A stretch of DNA of 57,890 nucleotides, taken from a virus. This document shows, one piece after another, positions 25,747 through 35,062 of the stretch. Position 1 is the first letter of the stretch; each line of letters starts with the position of its first letter. The stretch is from IMG/VR virus record IMGVR_UViG_3300020156_000032, positions 1 to 57,890 of that record; one strand, 5' to 3'. Under the pieces are notes generated by a model. It was not told the DNA's origin. It did no database searches and saw only the letters and a program-made list of their open reading frames with translations. Position numbers and translations under genes: made by a program.

Positions 25747-25911
25747 CTACTCGTCGCGATAGTCGAGCAGAAGCTCTGTGAAGAGGATACCACCATCATC
25801 AATCCCGACTACTTGGTACATGATCAACAGCCGGGCCTGTTCTTCAGTCACTTCGACGTCAATGTACTCACTAGCATCTAGTTCTCCTAGGTACAACCTC
25901 AGAGTACGCAT
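25747..25911 (-). CDS. Small hypothetical protein
   Basis: 54 aa, acidic, with VEVTEEQARLLIMYQVVGIDDGG. Its ribosome site, GGGGGAG six bases before the ATG, is the reverse complement of an exact dispersed motif (25916-25930). Function unknown. Confidence 0.5.
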   Translation of the reverse strand: MRTLRLYLGELDASEYIDVEVTEEQARLLIMYQVVGIDDGGILFTELLLDYRDE

Positions 25912-25924
25912 AGGTATCTCCCCC

Positions 25925-25976
25925 AAAGAAAAAAGCCGGAGCCTCCAGGAGACCATCCCCTAGACGACTCCGGCCT
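25925..25976 (-). terminator. Terminator of the minus-strand helicase operon
   Basis: On the minus strand GCCGGAG...CTCCGGC forms a stem (25935-25974) followed by TTTTTTCTTT. The T-run is partly made by the complement of the dispersed motif at 25916. Confidence 0.7.
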
Positions 25977-25990
25977 CACCGTCGCAACCT

Positions 25991-26407
25991 TTACTTGACC
26001 GCATACCGACTGAGGGTTTCAGCTAAGGTCCGATTCCACCATTCCTTGAAACCTCCTGCCGAATCCTTGTATGGGTTCTCTTCTGCGACTTCATCAAAAA
26101 TGGTAGCCACCTCTTCAACTACCTTATGCAGGTCCGCAGCACTACATAGAGCTAAGGCTACCTTCACAGCCTGGACCTCATCATTAGCTGCGATGCGAAT
26201 CACCTGATCAGGAAACTCAGCCATCACAAGGTGATGATTATCAACCCACTGTAGGATGTCCTTGTAGGCTGAGACACGACCAGTCCAAAGGGCTCGTCGA
26301 GTATCAACACTCTGCTTGGTGCCACAGAGACGAATCTGCTCGTCAGCGTTGTGTCGAGCCCGCTCATAGTCTTGGATACGCTTCTCCAGAAACTTCATCA
26401 AAGTCAT
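25991..26407 (-). CDS. Hypothetical helical protein
   Basis: 138 aa, mainly helical (LEKRIQDYERARHNADEQIRL, EVQAVKVALALCSAADLHKVVEEV). It follows the helicase gene with a 1-bp gap, so it is in the same operon and may be a partner. No family was recognised. Confidence 0.6.
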   Translation of the reverse strand: MTLMKFLEKRIQDYERARHNADEQIRLCGTKQSVDTRRALWTGRVSAYKDILQWVDNHHLVMAEFPDQVIRIAANDEVQAVKVALALCSAADLHKVVEEVATIFDEVAEENPYKDSAGGFKEWWNRTLAETLSRYAVK

Positions 26408-26408
26408 C

Positions 26409-28544
26409 TTACATCTCCTGTTTAGGTGTGCGAACCCAGATCAATTCCTTGATTGCCCTGGTGATCGCAACGTACTTGAGGTTCATCTCTTGGGCACGAG
26501 CCCAAGCCGACTTCGCCATTGGATGAGGCATCTTCTCTGGTCGGAGGATATATACTCGATCAGCTTCCAGTCCCTTTGCACGATGGACAGAACTCAACTT
26601 GATACCCTCGTTGGGTTCTCTACCTTCCTCGTACTCCAACTGGAACACCTTGTCGATCTTACCTCCCTTACCAACAACAGCTTCCATACTCGTAGCATCT
26701 TCAAAGAAGACACGGAGTACCGCACACTTATCTTCGAGTGCGATGAGAACATCAGGGTCAACATTCCGCCGCTTCTTCAACCGAGCCATCTCGGTCTCCT
26801 GGTACTTATCCAACCAGTTCAGAAACTCCCCAGGATCAGTAGCTTTGGAGTTCTTGATGGTCAGTTTAAGCTGCTGACCCAAATCCCTGCCTTGGATATG
26901 ACACTTCCGATTCTCTCGAATCAGACCAAAGGCCAGGGACACAATCGGAGCATTCAACCGACATAGGACCATGTCCCTATCAGTCATCTGCTCCCGAGCC
27001 TCTTCTTGACTAGCCCACTTGACTTCACCTTCCTGATTCATGTCATGGGCTTCAAACTCTGGCACAATGGCCTGAGCTTCTTCCACAATCTTCTTACCAC
27101 ACCTCCGGGTAACTGTCAGTTTCATCTCCTGCACACCGCGGTTGGATTGACCCAACCGTTTGGTCATGTTAGGGATGCTATCGACATCAGCCCCTGCAAA
27201 CCCATAGATAGCCTGGTTAGGATCACCAACCAGGACCATACGTTCGAGGAACCGAAAGATCACTTCTTGCTGACTGGCATTGAGGTCTTGAGCCTCATCC
27301 ACCAACCCCAGGTCAGCTTTCCTCCAGGGTCTCAGATCATACAGTGTGGGGAACACGATCTGATCATTGAAGTCCAGAAGGTCTGTCATCTTGAGTGACT
27401 TATCCAAAAGGATATCAGTCAGCTCCCGAATTTCTGCCTCCTGAGTACCAAGGTCCACCTGATAATGGTCTACCAAGTGTTGAAAGACCTCATCAGTGAC
27501 GAAGTACCTTCGATCATATCCTTGCTCCTCATAGGAGAACTTCAGATTGATCTTAGCGTACCCCACCAAATCCTCTACGGCATTGATCACCGTAGCCTTC
27601 TCCTTCCAGACCTCTTCAAGGTCCTTGTTCCAGTGCGTCGATAATAAACGCCTGGTTTTCCACTTGGAGGTCGAACCCCACTTCAAGCGGAAGGCTTTCC
27701 CACAGACCTTGTAGCACATCCCATGCACTGTCGAGAACTCGAACTCAACTCCAATCCTCGCCAGAGCGTCAACGAGCCATTGGTACTGAACACTGAATGC
27801 CTTCACAATGGACCTGTTGAAGGCGATGTACCGTACCACTCTAGGCTTCTCTTGAGCCACAAAGTCCCAGACCTTCTGCTGTTGTGGACTGGGCACAGGA
27901 TCAAACCCCAGGTTCTTCACAACATCCCTCCAGATGGCGTCTCGATAGGTATAGGCTACCGAGAGGACGGAGGTGAACGTCTTACCAGTCCCCGCTTTAG
28001 CATCCACGATGCCGTGCGAGGCCGAGCCTACACTTTGGGTCATCTCCCCCAAAGAAGCCTGCTTCTTAGCTAGGACCTCCGAGGGTTTCAACTTCCGAGT
28101 AGTCCCAGTTGTCGTCCCATGAACTGTCATCTGAAGTCGAGCAAGGTCTTGCTTTAGACCCTCAACCTTGCTTGCCGCTTCCGTTGTCCTCGCAGGATTC
28201 GGAGCAAACCCCGGAGGCGGGACCGAGCTTGATTGAACTCTCGGTCGCGGTGTCTGTTTGGTTGTCCGCGTTGGAACTGGAGGGCTGACCGTTCGCGGAG
28301 AATGGTCTGCATGATTCGCCGTTCTGTCTTGATCAGAGCGGTCAGTTCCCCTCGACTGAGACGTTGGTTTTGGATTCCTCCTTGGTGATTGGGGAATGGG
28401 ACTAGGAACCACTCTTGACGTTGCCTTCTTGACAGGGACACGCTTGACCTCCTTCTTGATGGGAGCCTTCTTCTTGACAGGGAGTCGTTTGACCACCACT
28501 TTGGTAGGTGGTGGAGGTACAGGCAGTTTCTTCTTCTTGGCCAT
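26409..28544 (-). CDS. UvrD/Rep-family (SF1) DNA helicase
   Basis: 711 aa. Residues 1-150 are a Lys/Pro/Arg-rich disordered extension. The helicase core starts near 165 (Q-tip ASLGEMTQ). Motif I is DAKAGTGKT (residues 181-189), motif II LVDEAQDLN, motif III LVGDPNQAIYGFAGAD, motif V SSVHRAKGLEADRVY, and motif VI YVAITRAIKELIWV. It unwinds DNA 3'-5' by family precedent and probably serves replication or recombination. A dispersed motif copy lies antisense within it at 28042 and a YAATAAAMNCC copy at 27642. Confidence 0.9.
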   Translation of the reverse strand: MAKKKKLPVPPPPTKVVVKRLPVKKKAPIKKEVKRVPVKKATSRVVPSPIPQSPRRNPKPTSQSRGTDRSDQDRTANHADHSPRTVSPPVPTRTTKQTPRPRVQSSSVPPPGFAPNPARTTEAASKVEGLKQDLARLQMTVHGTTTGTTRKLKPSEVLAKKQASLGEMTQSVGSASHGIVDAKAGTGKTFTSVLSVAYTYRDAIWRDVVKNLGFDPVPSPQQQKVWDFVAQEKPRVVRYIAFNRSIVKAFSVQYQWLVDALARIGVEFEFSTVHGMCYKVCGKAFRLKWGSTSKWKTRRLLSTHWNKDLEEVWKEKATVINAVEDLVGYAKINLKFSYEEQGYDRRYFVTDEVFQHLVDHYQVDLGTQEAEIRELTDILLDKSLKMTDLLDFNDQIVFPTLYDLRPWRKADLGLVDEAQDLNASQQEVIFRFLERMVLVGDPNQAIYGFAGADVDSIPNMTKRLGQSNRGVQEMKLTVTRRCGKKIVEEAQAIVPEFEAHDMNQEGEVKWASQEEAREQMTDRDMVLCRLNAPIVSLAFGLIRENRKCHIQGRDLGQQLKLTIKNSKATDPGEFLNWLDKYQETEMARLKKRRNVDPDVLIALEDKCAVLRVFFEDATSMEAVVGKGGKIDKVFQLEYEEGREPNEGIKLSSVHRAKGLEADRVYILRPEKMPHPMAKSAWARAQEMNLKYVAITRAIKELIWVRTPKQEM

Positions 28545-28594
28545 GAGTCTATGGTAGGTGTTACCTACCCTCCAGATTGTTCAGATTGTAGAGG

Positions 28595-28873
28595 TTAGTG
28601 AGTATCTTCAGGACCTTGCGGTTCCTCGTACCGAGTCTCCATTGTGTAGGCCAGTTGAGATAAGAGGTCAGCATAATGACCGACCAACTCGTGACTGAAA
28701 TAGTCCTCTGTCTCGTACACCAGATTGAAGGAGTCTCCGTATGGCTCCAATCGTAGTGTCTGGTCCAGGTCCGCAAACGCCTTGAGCTTACGAACCTGAT
28801 TGAAAGTCTTTTTGAGAGACTTCTGATCAACGTCCACTGTGGACAAAGTTAAGGTAATCTTAATCGGTGTCAT
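28595..28873 (-). CDS. Hypothetical protein
   Basis: 92 aa starting MTPIKITLTLS, after aaaggg on the minus strand. Alternating beta opening, then LETRYEE-like acidic tail. It overlaps the next upstream gene by 4 bp. No family recognised. Confidence 0.5.
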   Translation of the reverse strand: MTPIKITLTLSTVDVDQKSLKKTFNQVRKLKAFADLDQTLRLEPYGDSFNLVYETEDYFSHELVGHYADLLSQLAYTMETRYEEPQGPEDTH

Positions 28874-29130
28874 AATGACCCTTTCTTGACATTGCCGTGG
28901 GGTTTCCGCCAAGGACGCTTCTTGGCTTCGAGTAGTCTCTTCTCTTCTGCCCTCGCAGCAGCCTTGATACTGGCCTCGTGCTGGTTGCAGAACCAGGGAC
29001 GACCACCATCGTCCCTAGGAGTGATCATGTTCGGACAGTTCTCCACAAAGCAAGGGTATGGAGTCTTGTCAATCTTCCGACTGTACTGCTCCCGTTGGAT
29101 CAACGGTCGCTTCTTGGGAGGGTGCCCCAC
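28870..29130 (-). CDS. Small zinc-finger protein
   Basis: 86 aa with a central CFVENCPN, then WFCNQHEAS, giving a C-x4-C...C-x2-H set likely to bind zinc. The flanks are Lys/Arg-rich, suggesting nucleic-acid contact. It overlaps its neighbours at both ends. Confidence 0.6.
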   Translation of the reverse strand: MGHPPKKRPLIQREQYSRKIDKTPYPCFVENCPNMITPRDDGGRPWFCNQHEASIKAAARAEEKRLLEAKKRPWRKPHGNVKKGSL

Positions 29131-29515
29131 AGATTGTCTCCTGATTGAGAGTTATCCAACTCGGTAAGGATACACCCTTACCACACAATGTGACCTCACA
29201 TCTACACCCCTTGGCGTGAAGTAGTAGAGGTCGCTGAACCTGTTCTTTGAAACAGGCCCGACAGAAATACTTGACTAGATGGGGTTTGGCGTTTAGGTAC
29301 TCTAACCATGACCACACATACCCATCCAATTCCCCACCACCAACGGTGAGGATATTAGACAACTGAGCCTTGCAGGTTGGACAAGACTTACGGGACGACT
29401 CATACCCTGCGATTGCTTGGTACGTCGTCCCATCCTCACGAGTCCGTTCTTCCCAGACAGTCTTGAGAAAGCTGGGCCGAAACCACTCGTTATGATTCCT
29501 GACTTTCGCCACCAA
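29069..29515 (-). CDS. Zinc-ribbon hypothetical protein
   Basis: 148 aa. A CPTC pair near residue 45 and a CRAC pair near residue 86 could form a zinc ribbon; further Cys occur in GCRCEVTLCG. The C-terminal 20 residues overlap the next gene and look unstructured. Function unknown. Confidence 0.55.
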   Translation of the reverse strand: MVAKVRNHNEWFRPSFLKTVWEERTREDGTTYQAIAGYESSRKSCPTCKAQLSNILTVGGGELDGYVWSWLEYLNAKPHLVKYFCRACFKEQVQRPLLLHAKGCRCEVTLCGKGVSLPSWITLNQETICGAPSQEATVDPTGAVQSED

Positions 29516-30065
29516 ACTTCTCCTCTAAGAGTTCTTGGAATAGGATCGAACGCTCACTGGGTCCTGCCTTCTGCCACAGTACCTCCCAATCGTCCTTGTT
29601 GCGATTCTTGACCCCGTAGTGATGCCGCCACTCTGTGATGTAGGTGTCCTCCAGAGGTTCGAGAAGGTGCCAGACCATAGCATTGCTAGGGTCCTGTTCT
29701 TGAATGTACTTGACCACATCAGCCGGTGTCGTCTTAATAGCCAGCTGACCATCACACTGTACCAAGAAGCCACTAAACCTCAACTGACCAAAGTCGTCAA
29801 CCTCAAAACAACCTGAATCAGCCACCAAGGAATCAAACAACGCTGTCGAGATGCCTTGGTCCAGGGCGATCTGTTCCATGATCTGTCTGGCATAGTGCAA
29901 ACAATCTGAGTCGTCATACAGACCAGGACCCTCGAAGCCTTGACGACGCTGATTCTGGTTTTGTAGGTACTCTACCAGAAACCGCAGGACTACCTCAACA
30001 CCTGATTCCATCAGGAGGCGATACAACTCCTGAGACCACCACTTCTGCTTAGATGTCTTAGCCAT
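29490..30065 (-). CDS. Hypothetical protein
   Basis: 191 aa. The start MAKTSKQKWW was chosen for its upstream GGAG. Segments include CLHYARQIMEQIALDQGI and DTYITEWRHHYGVKNRNKDDWEVLW. Looks soluble and helical; no family match. Confidence 0.55.
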   Translation of the reverse strand: MAKTSKQKWWSQELYRLLMESGVEVVLRFLVEYLQNQNQRRQGFEGPGLYDDSDCLHYARQIMEQIALDQGISTALFDSLVADSGCFEVDDFGQLRFSGFLVQCDGQLAIKTTPADVVKYIQEQDPSNAMVWHLLEPLEDTYITEWRHHYGVKNRNKDDWEVLWQKAGPSERSILFQELLEEKFGGESQES

Positions 30066-30084
30066 TTTTTTGCAAAGCTCCATT

Positions 30085-30318
30085 CTAGGGACGATGATAG
30101 GAAACCGACCTGGCAAAGTCTCGCATGATAGCTTCCAGGTCGGACGTAAGACCTTCTTCCCCAAAGACGAGGAGGAAGGTGAATTGGTTAGGGAGTCCAT
30201 CATCAAGATGATGAATGAACTCACAATGTACGACGGTGGAATTGAGATCGCCCACTACCTTATTGGCAGCGAACAGATTGTACCCATCCACCGTCACACT
30301 CACTTGTTTGACCTTCAT
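30085..30318 (-). CDS. Small hypothetical protein
   Basis: 77 aa beginning MKVKQVSVTVDGYNLFAANKV, predicted beta then helix. A degenerate dispersed motif (TTCTTCCCCAAAGAC, 30154) lies antisense inside it. It is 6 bp from the next upstream gene. Confidence 0.5.
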   Translation of the reverse strand: MKVKQVSVTVDGYNLFAANKVVGDLNSTVVHCEFIHHLDDGLPNQFTFLLVFGEEGLTSDLEAIMRDFARSVSYHRP

Positions 30319-30324
30319 GGCCGT

Positions 30325-30522
30325 CTAGCCCTTAATCGTGACTTCCGACTTGCACAACAGATTGACGAAACTGGTCATGCGGTTGATGGCAGCCACCAAT
30401 CCTCCCAACCGTTCGCGTTCAGGAGTATTGATTGCGGAGGCTTTGACCTGACGATCCACTTCCTTCGTCAGGAGTTCGACATCTTCTTTCAACTGCATGA
30501 TTTGAGCTACCGAAATCTTCAT
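30325..30522 (-). CDS. Small coiled-coil protein
   Basis: 65 aa, ATG eight bases after GGAG. Residues 1-30 (VAQIMQLKEDVELLTKEVD) form a likely coiled coil. Function unknown. Confidence 0.55.
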   Translation of the reverse strand: MKISVAQIMQLKEDVELLTKEVDRQVKASAINTPERERLGGLVAAINRMTSFVNLLCKSEVTIKG

Positions 30523-30827
30523 GATACATTCTCCAAGGTAAGGTTAAGATTGCCAACCAACGAACTTGTCTGTCAACCTCTCTTTCTGAATGCAATAGTC
30601 GGCCCCGAGTCAGATCACCCTCACGGTCCCATTGGGTTAGACGCTTTATCAGGTCGTGCGTGAAGTCAAGGGAATACCGTACTTGTCTGGAATCAGTAGG
30701 CCAGAACCTAGAGCTACAAGCTCTCCATATAATCTTATTCGGGTTTCCCGTGTCTGCTGTAGCGGACTACTATCACCGTCCTATTGGATAGGTGTTGGTT
30801 ATGAAATGGGTTAATAAACTCCTAGGG
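30523..30827. other. Intergenic gap with a plus-strand motif
   Basis: No convincing gene. TAATAAACTCCTAG occurs at 30812-30825, just past the stop of the minus-strand gene and opposite in direction to local genes. AGAGCT/AGCTCT hairpin near 30710. A minus-strand promoter for 30325 probably lies here but is not clear. Confidence 0.4.
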
Positions 30828-31520
30828 TTACTCTTCTTCCTTCTCTTCTGTCGGGTTTTCAGGATAGACCCAACCTTCAGGCTCTTCCTTCCACTTGTAC
30901 ATTCGATCACTATCCCCGTGATCAGCCTCGATCTCCCGCCACCCCATCTCCTTGAGCGTCTGGATGAACCTCACTTCCACTTCTTCTACCGTCTTACAGC
31001 TAGGTAAAACCTCTTCCACTAAGGCACAGGCAGCCTTATACTCAGGAGTAGGCTTGAACGAATCCCAATAGGTCTCTTGGATTCGCGATCCCAAATAGGG
31101 AGGTATCTCATACCCTTCCGTAGACGTCCATAGGATGCACCCGTGATAGTCTGCATAGACATCCGAAAGTTCCCAGCCACTATCTGTGGGAGACCAAATG
31201 AACCCTTCATTCGGAGTGTCCGTGTACCAACTCTCTGGACTCGGATGCGGTGGCCAGAGTACGATACCTATCGTCCCCTCATTCGGATTCGGACAGCCCT
31301 CAACCGCGTGATGTCCAGCACAGTTCGTACAAGTCAAATTTTCCTCACAAACTTCCGTAATGAGGAAAGAGAAATTCCAACTTGGTAAAGTATCCCGCAA
31401 AAGAATCTTGCGAAGTTCCTCTTCCGATGGAGCGCGAGTAATTCCCGCAATATGGGAAATCTCCATCTTTCCCTCTTCATTCGTGCGAGTACCCAACATC
31501 GAGTAAGAAAATGTCTTCAT
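30828..31520 (-). CDS. Hypothetical protein
   Basis: 230 aa, ATG nine bases after GGAG. A CTNCAGHHAVEGC segment near residue 63 could bind metal. The rest is Trp/Tyr-rich and acidic, ending in EEKEEE. No family recognised. Confidence 0.55.
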   Translation of the reverse strand: MKTFSYSMLGTRTNEEGKMEISHIAGITRAPSEEELRKILLRDTLPSWNFSFLITEVCEENLTCTNCAGHHAVEGCPNPNEGTIGIVLWPPHPSPESWYTDTPNEGFIWSPTDSGWELSDVYADYHGCILWTSTEGYEIPPYLGSRIQETYWDSFKPTPEYKAACALVEEVLPSCKTVEEVEVRFIQTLKEMGWREIEADHGDSDRMYKWKEEPEGWVYPENPTEEKEEE

Positions 31521-31625
31521 ACTTCGATTCTCCAGATTGTTCGAGTTGAGAAAAACTACCGTAGGCGTTCAAAATACTCGGTACGGTAGAGCTTAGGACT
31601 CCGAGTGACCCGTCCTCCTGACTAT

Positions 31626-32003
31626 TTATTGGTTGCCGAAAGCCTTACGGAAGACTTGCTCCAGCCCCTCTTCCAGCCCTTTCGTGACGTCAACCATCCG
31701 CTTGAAGTCCGCAATGAACTCCATCAAGATGTCACCTTCAAAGTACGACAGGCTATCAGCCTGCGACATCATATATGTGATCTGCTCCTTGTTGTGATCG
31801 TTGAGGTGCTTCCCGAGGTCCTGCAATGCCTCCTGGACAGAAAGGTTCAAGCGACGCCAATCCCCTTCTGTAAAGCACGACTTCCAGTTGACGTAGTTAG
31901 GGCAGCGACTCGTATCCCCCTGGTGCCGCAGCTGAAGATGTTCTGTCATCTCTTCACGAGCCTTGTTCAGGACTTCAAACAGGGAAGGTTGCGACTTGAT
32001 CAT
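31626..32003 (-). CDS. Hypothetical protein
   Basis: 125 aa, start MIKSQPSLF chosen for GGAG spacing; an ATG 9 bases upstream is nearly on top of that site. Helical, with FEVLNKAREEMTEHLQLRHQG. Function unknown. Confidence 0.5.
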   Translation of the reverse strand: MIKSQPSLFEVLNKAREEMTEHLQLRHQGDTSRCPNYVNWKSCFTEGDWRRLNLSVQEALQDLGKHLNDHNKEQITYMMSQADSLSYFEGDILMEFIADFKRMVDVTKGLEEGLEQVFRKAFGNQ

Positions 32004-32089
32004 CTGAAACATTCTCCATAAAGATGTTGAGAAAAGAAAGGACCCAGAGGCCACGTGTACCTCTGGGTCTCATTCTACTACCGAGTTGA

Positions 32090-32509
32090 CTACTTCTTCG
32101 CCTTGCGAGGCGGAGCCTTAGTCTTGACCGTCTTCTCTTCCTTGGACTCCTTCTTCGCCTTCGGCGGCGGAACATCCTTTACCGGGCGGAAGGCAGGCAA
32201 GCGATACTCGCCTTCCAGAACATCCCCCTGACCGTGGCCGTGGAGGTTGTTGTTGTAATAGCTCCGATAAGCGGAAATCTTCTGGAACTTGGTCCGCTTC
32301 GGGAACTCAGCCCGCATAGCAGCGTCCAACTCCTCATCCGTCATCTGGTTCTCGAAGTTGTTGTAGAACAACTCGTTGAGAAACTTAGTGAGGTTGAGGC
32401 CATTGGCCACCCCAATCTCCAGACCGTCACGCTCGGCCTTAGCCTCACTCTTATCGTGGATGTTCCACTTAGACGGGAGGGGATAACCTCCAGATGCCTT
32501 CTTAGCCAT
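32090..32509 (-). CDS. Hypothetical protein, paralogue of the 57038 gene
   Basis: 139 aa after aaggagtcagtc. Residues 20-100 align with the protein at 57038-57538: AERDG near the start, LDAAMRAEFPKR against LDAILKAEFPKR, and SAYRSYYNNNLHGHGQG against AAYRSYWNYGQHGH. The Lys/Pro-rich tail is unlike. Function unknown; the shared core suggests a DNA or RNA binding or structural role. Confidence 0.65.
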   Translation of the reverse strand: MAKKASGGYPLPSKWNIHDKSEAKAERDGLEIGVANGLNLTKFLNELFYNNFENQMTDEELDAAMRAEFPKRTKFQKISAYRSYYNNNLHGHGQGDVLEGEYRLPAFRPVKDVPPPKAKKESKEEKTVKTKAPPRKAKK

Positions 32510-33350
32510 GACTGACTCCTTGATTACGGGGGCTATCTCCCCCAAAGAAACCCCCTAGGTCTGTAGAACGCTCTACAGCCCGTTAGGGGGCAGCGTATAG
32601 TATTAACGTATAGCGGGGCTTTACGCCCGCCAAACCGACCAACTTAGACATCACACTCCGGTCTCACACCCCCGGTGTCTAATTCTCGTTGTTACATGGT
32701 TTCTCCCATACCCCTCGATAGGTTTGCCTAGCGGAATCTCATCCTCCTGATTCGGTCCACAACCCCTAAGCAAAGTTGATAGCTCTAGTCCCCTTACCTT
32801 TCAGGCCCCACATCTGGGCTGTGTTTCCGTTGCTTCCAGTTTGCCAGTTTACTTCCTGGGGAGGCCAGCCTTGCGACTGCTTGCGGGAGACTTGCTCCCC
32901 TCCTTACTTAGCTCTGGACGTCCTAGTAGAACCGTATCTACTAGAACCCGTACACCCTGGACCTCACGTACTTACCCTACTAGGCTAGTAGCGGGCGACG
33001 CACTATCCGACAGTAATCAAGTTGTCAAAGAGCGAAACTGGATTCAAGACCCAGGAGCCGGTTATTAGCCCTTGGAGGGGCGGGCGGGGTCTCGGAGGAC
33101 CGCTCTCGCCTAACTAGCTACTACTAATATCGCCTACCGGGCCGCTCTAAGCAAGCCCTAAGATCGCTCTTTTTTGCTGATCTAACAAAATAGCCCTAAC
33201 CCCTTACCCGCTAAGGGGTTAAGGCGGTTAGGGCGATCTAACCCCACATCTAGGGGGCTCGATTAAAACGGTCGGAGCCAGCTAGGCAGTAGAGACAATC
33301 CCAAAAGAATTAAGAAACCTCCACAGCAAAACAGTCCTAGTATCTCCATG
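32510..33350. other. Gene-poor region with terminators and motif
   Basis: No convincing gene over 840 bp. It holds an exact dispersed motif (32535), a nested hairpin (CCCCCTA/TTAGGGGG with inner CTGTAGA/TCTACAG, 32552-32591) and the 17-bp sequence GTATAGTATTAACGTAT at 32595-32611, whose exact reverse complement occurs at 35446. The stretch 32700-33180 shows no other signal to me. Confidence 0.5.
33190..33236 (-). terminator. Terminator after the ParB-like gene
   Basis: GCCCTAAC/GTTAGGGC with inner AACCCCTT/AAGGGGTT forms a strong hairpin. On the minus strand it is followed by TATTTTG, as expected for the end of the 33351 gene. Confidence 0.55.
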
Positions 33351-34823
33351 TTACGGATGCTCCAGCACGAGGTGTTCCATTGTGGTCTCCCACTCTTGAT
33401 CGTCAGAGTGGCTACGCAGGGTAACGTGCTTCTTATCATCAGCCACGTTCACGATCTCCCCAAACCAATACTCATCGGCCAATTCTGTGACCCAGGCCGT
33501 GTCTCCAACAGCCCATTTCTTCCCCTTCTTGGAGCCCTTGGTCCCCTTGCCGATTGACCTCTTGGCCTTTACCGGCTTGTCTTCGACCTCATCGTCCTCC
33601 TCATCCTGGGAAGAACGCTCAACATCCAGTCCACCAAGGCGATGTTCTTCAATCACCTTGTACTCATCGTTCCGCTCCAAACGTAACTTGGAGGTCGAGG
33701 TCTTCTTACCATCGACCCACATGTTGTACGCCTTGACCACAGTGTTGACGATCTCATCCCGAGCAGAACCACTCGCAGCTTCGATGTCCCCAATGATGTC
33801 CTTGCAGCATTGGATTGGATCATCCGACTTCAAGTTCCCGCTGTAGAACAGCGACCAGAACTCACAAGCCGTTTTCCAGTTGCTCATGTCTACAGCCCCA
33901 GCACCTTCCTCTTCATAGGCGTCTGGGTCCGTACCACTCGCAGCCATCAGGTACAAGAGGGCCGCAGCGTAGGCTGGCTGGATATACTTGCTGGAGCCCT
34001 TCTTGCTCTCCAGGTCGATATACTCCACAGCCTGCTTGATCTGAGGATGGTTCTCCAAGAACTCCAGACCTTCAGAATGGGGAAAGTGTTTAGCATCGCT
34101 GACCTTCTTCCCACCAGACCGAATCCAGACCAAGCGTACTGCTCCGGCGAGGATGTTGGACAACTGCTGGAGCTTCTTCTTGTCCACCGTGTCCCCTTCA
34201 AACCTCTTGTCACGATAGAACACATCCCCCAAAGAACGCTTCTGGCCGATGTCCAATGTGTCCACCGTATCAGCCTCAGCCTCGATGCCGTACACGACGA
34301 TCATAGGGGCTGTGACCTCATCCACCAGGCCATAGTCATTGGCCCACTTCTCTGGGTTGGCAATGCGGAGTTGCTCTGCCAAGATCAAACCGACCAATCG
34401 ATGCTGTCCTGATTGGATGCAGTCGTACTTGTCGATGATGATCGTCTCACCATTCATCTTCCACTTGCCACGAATGAATTCGCTGGCGTACCTCCGAGCA
34501 AAGCTGATGCGGAATGGTCGATTGGTTGGATTCTTGAGACACTTGAACTTCTTCTTATTGAAGCCAGTCCCCATTGCCTCATCCGCTGACCACTCCACAC
34601 CCTCTGGCTCCTCTTCCCAGCCAAGAAGCTCCTTGGCAATCTCCACGGTCATGGGCTTATCCTCTGGATACAGCTTGACATGGACCTTGTTGTGAACCAA
34701 CTCGAACTGACGCTGGCGTTCCTCCTGGACCAACCGCTTCTTGCGTTGGGTGGGAGTTTCCCGCTTGACCTCTTTCGGCGTAACCTTACGGGGAGCCGGA
34801 CGATTCTTAGTTGCAGTAGCCAT
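33351..34823 (-). CDS. ParB-like domain protein
   Basis: 490 aa. Residues 95-215 hold a phage ParB/sulfiredoxin-like module: RGKWKMNGETIIIDKYDCIQ, SGQHRLVGLILAE, then PMIVVYGIEAEADTVDTLDIGQKR and LGDVFYRD. The central part is helical (LSNILAGAVRLVWIRSGG, IQPAYAAALLYLMAA). Residues 400-440 are an acid/Lys-rich linker, and 440-490 resemble a small Tudor/KOW-like barrel (KWAVGDTAWVTELADEYWFGEI). DNA binding is likely. Such proteins are often early phage genes; nuclease activity is not shown. It is the first clear gene of the leftward operon. Confidence 0.7.
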   Translation of the reverse strand: MATATKNRPAPRKVTPKEVKRETPTQRKKRLVQEERQRQFELVHNKVHVKLYPEDKPMTVEIAKELLGWEEEPEGVEWSADEAMGTGFNKKKFKCLKNPTNRPFRISFARRYASEFIRGKWKMNGETIIIDKYDCIQSGQHRLVGLILAEQLRIANPEKWANDYGLVDEVTAPMIVVYGIEAEADTVDTLDIGQKRSLGDVFYRDKRFEGDTVDKKKLQQLSNILAGAVRLVWIRSGGKKVSDAKHFPHSEGLEFLENHPQIKQAVEYIDLESKKGSSKYIQPAYAAALLYLMAASGTDPDAYEEEGAGAVDMSNWKTACEFWSLFYSGNLKSDDPIQCCKDIIGDIEAASGSARDEIVNTVVKAYNMWVDGKKTSTSKLRLERNDEYKVIEEHRLGGLDVERSSQDEEDDEVEDKPVKAKRSIGKGTKGSKKGKKWAVGDTAWVTELADEYWFGEIVNVADDKKHVTLRSHSDDQEWETTMEHLVLEHP

Positions 34824-35062
34824 CGCTAATAAACTCCTGAAAACGGGGGTTAGGTAAACTCGTCCTCACTTGTACTGCTAGGACCATCCTAGCTTATTTA
34901 GTTTGGGACCTCACTTCCAGTTGTCCTACTGCTTCTCATACAGTAGAGCAAAATGCCTCTTCTCTGCCCGAACGGTAACTAGCAAGGGTAGCTACCGTTA
35001 TTGACCTCAACATCCCTAGAACACCTGGCCATCGGTCCTAGGGACCACTAACCTTTGCGACC

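Noticed and set aside
28154-28441. 95-aa basic open frame inside the helicase gene
   Set aside because: Another frame of the Pro/Arg-rich N-terminal extension; low-complexity and without a ribosome site.
32776-33068. Plus-strand open frames in the 32.5-33.3 kb gap
   Set aside because: Two overlapping short frames with odd composition (Pro/Leu/Cys), no ribosome site and no operon context.
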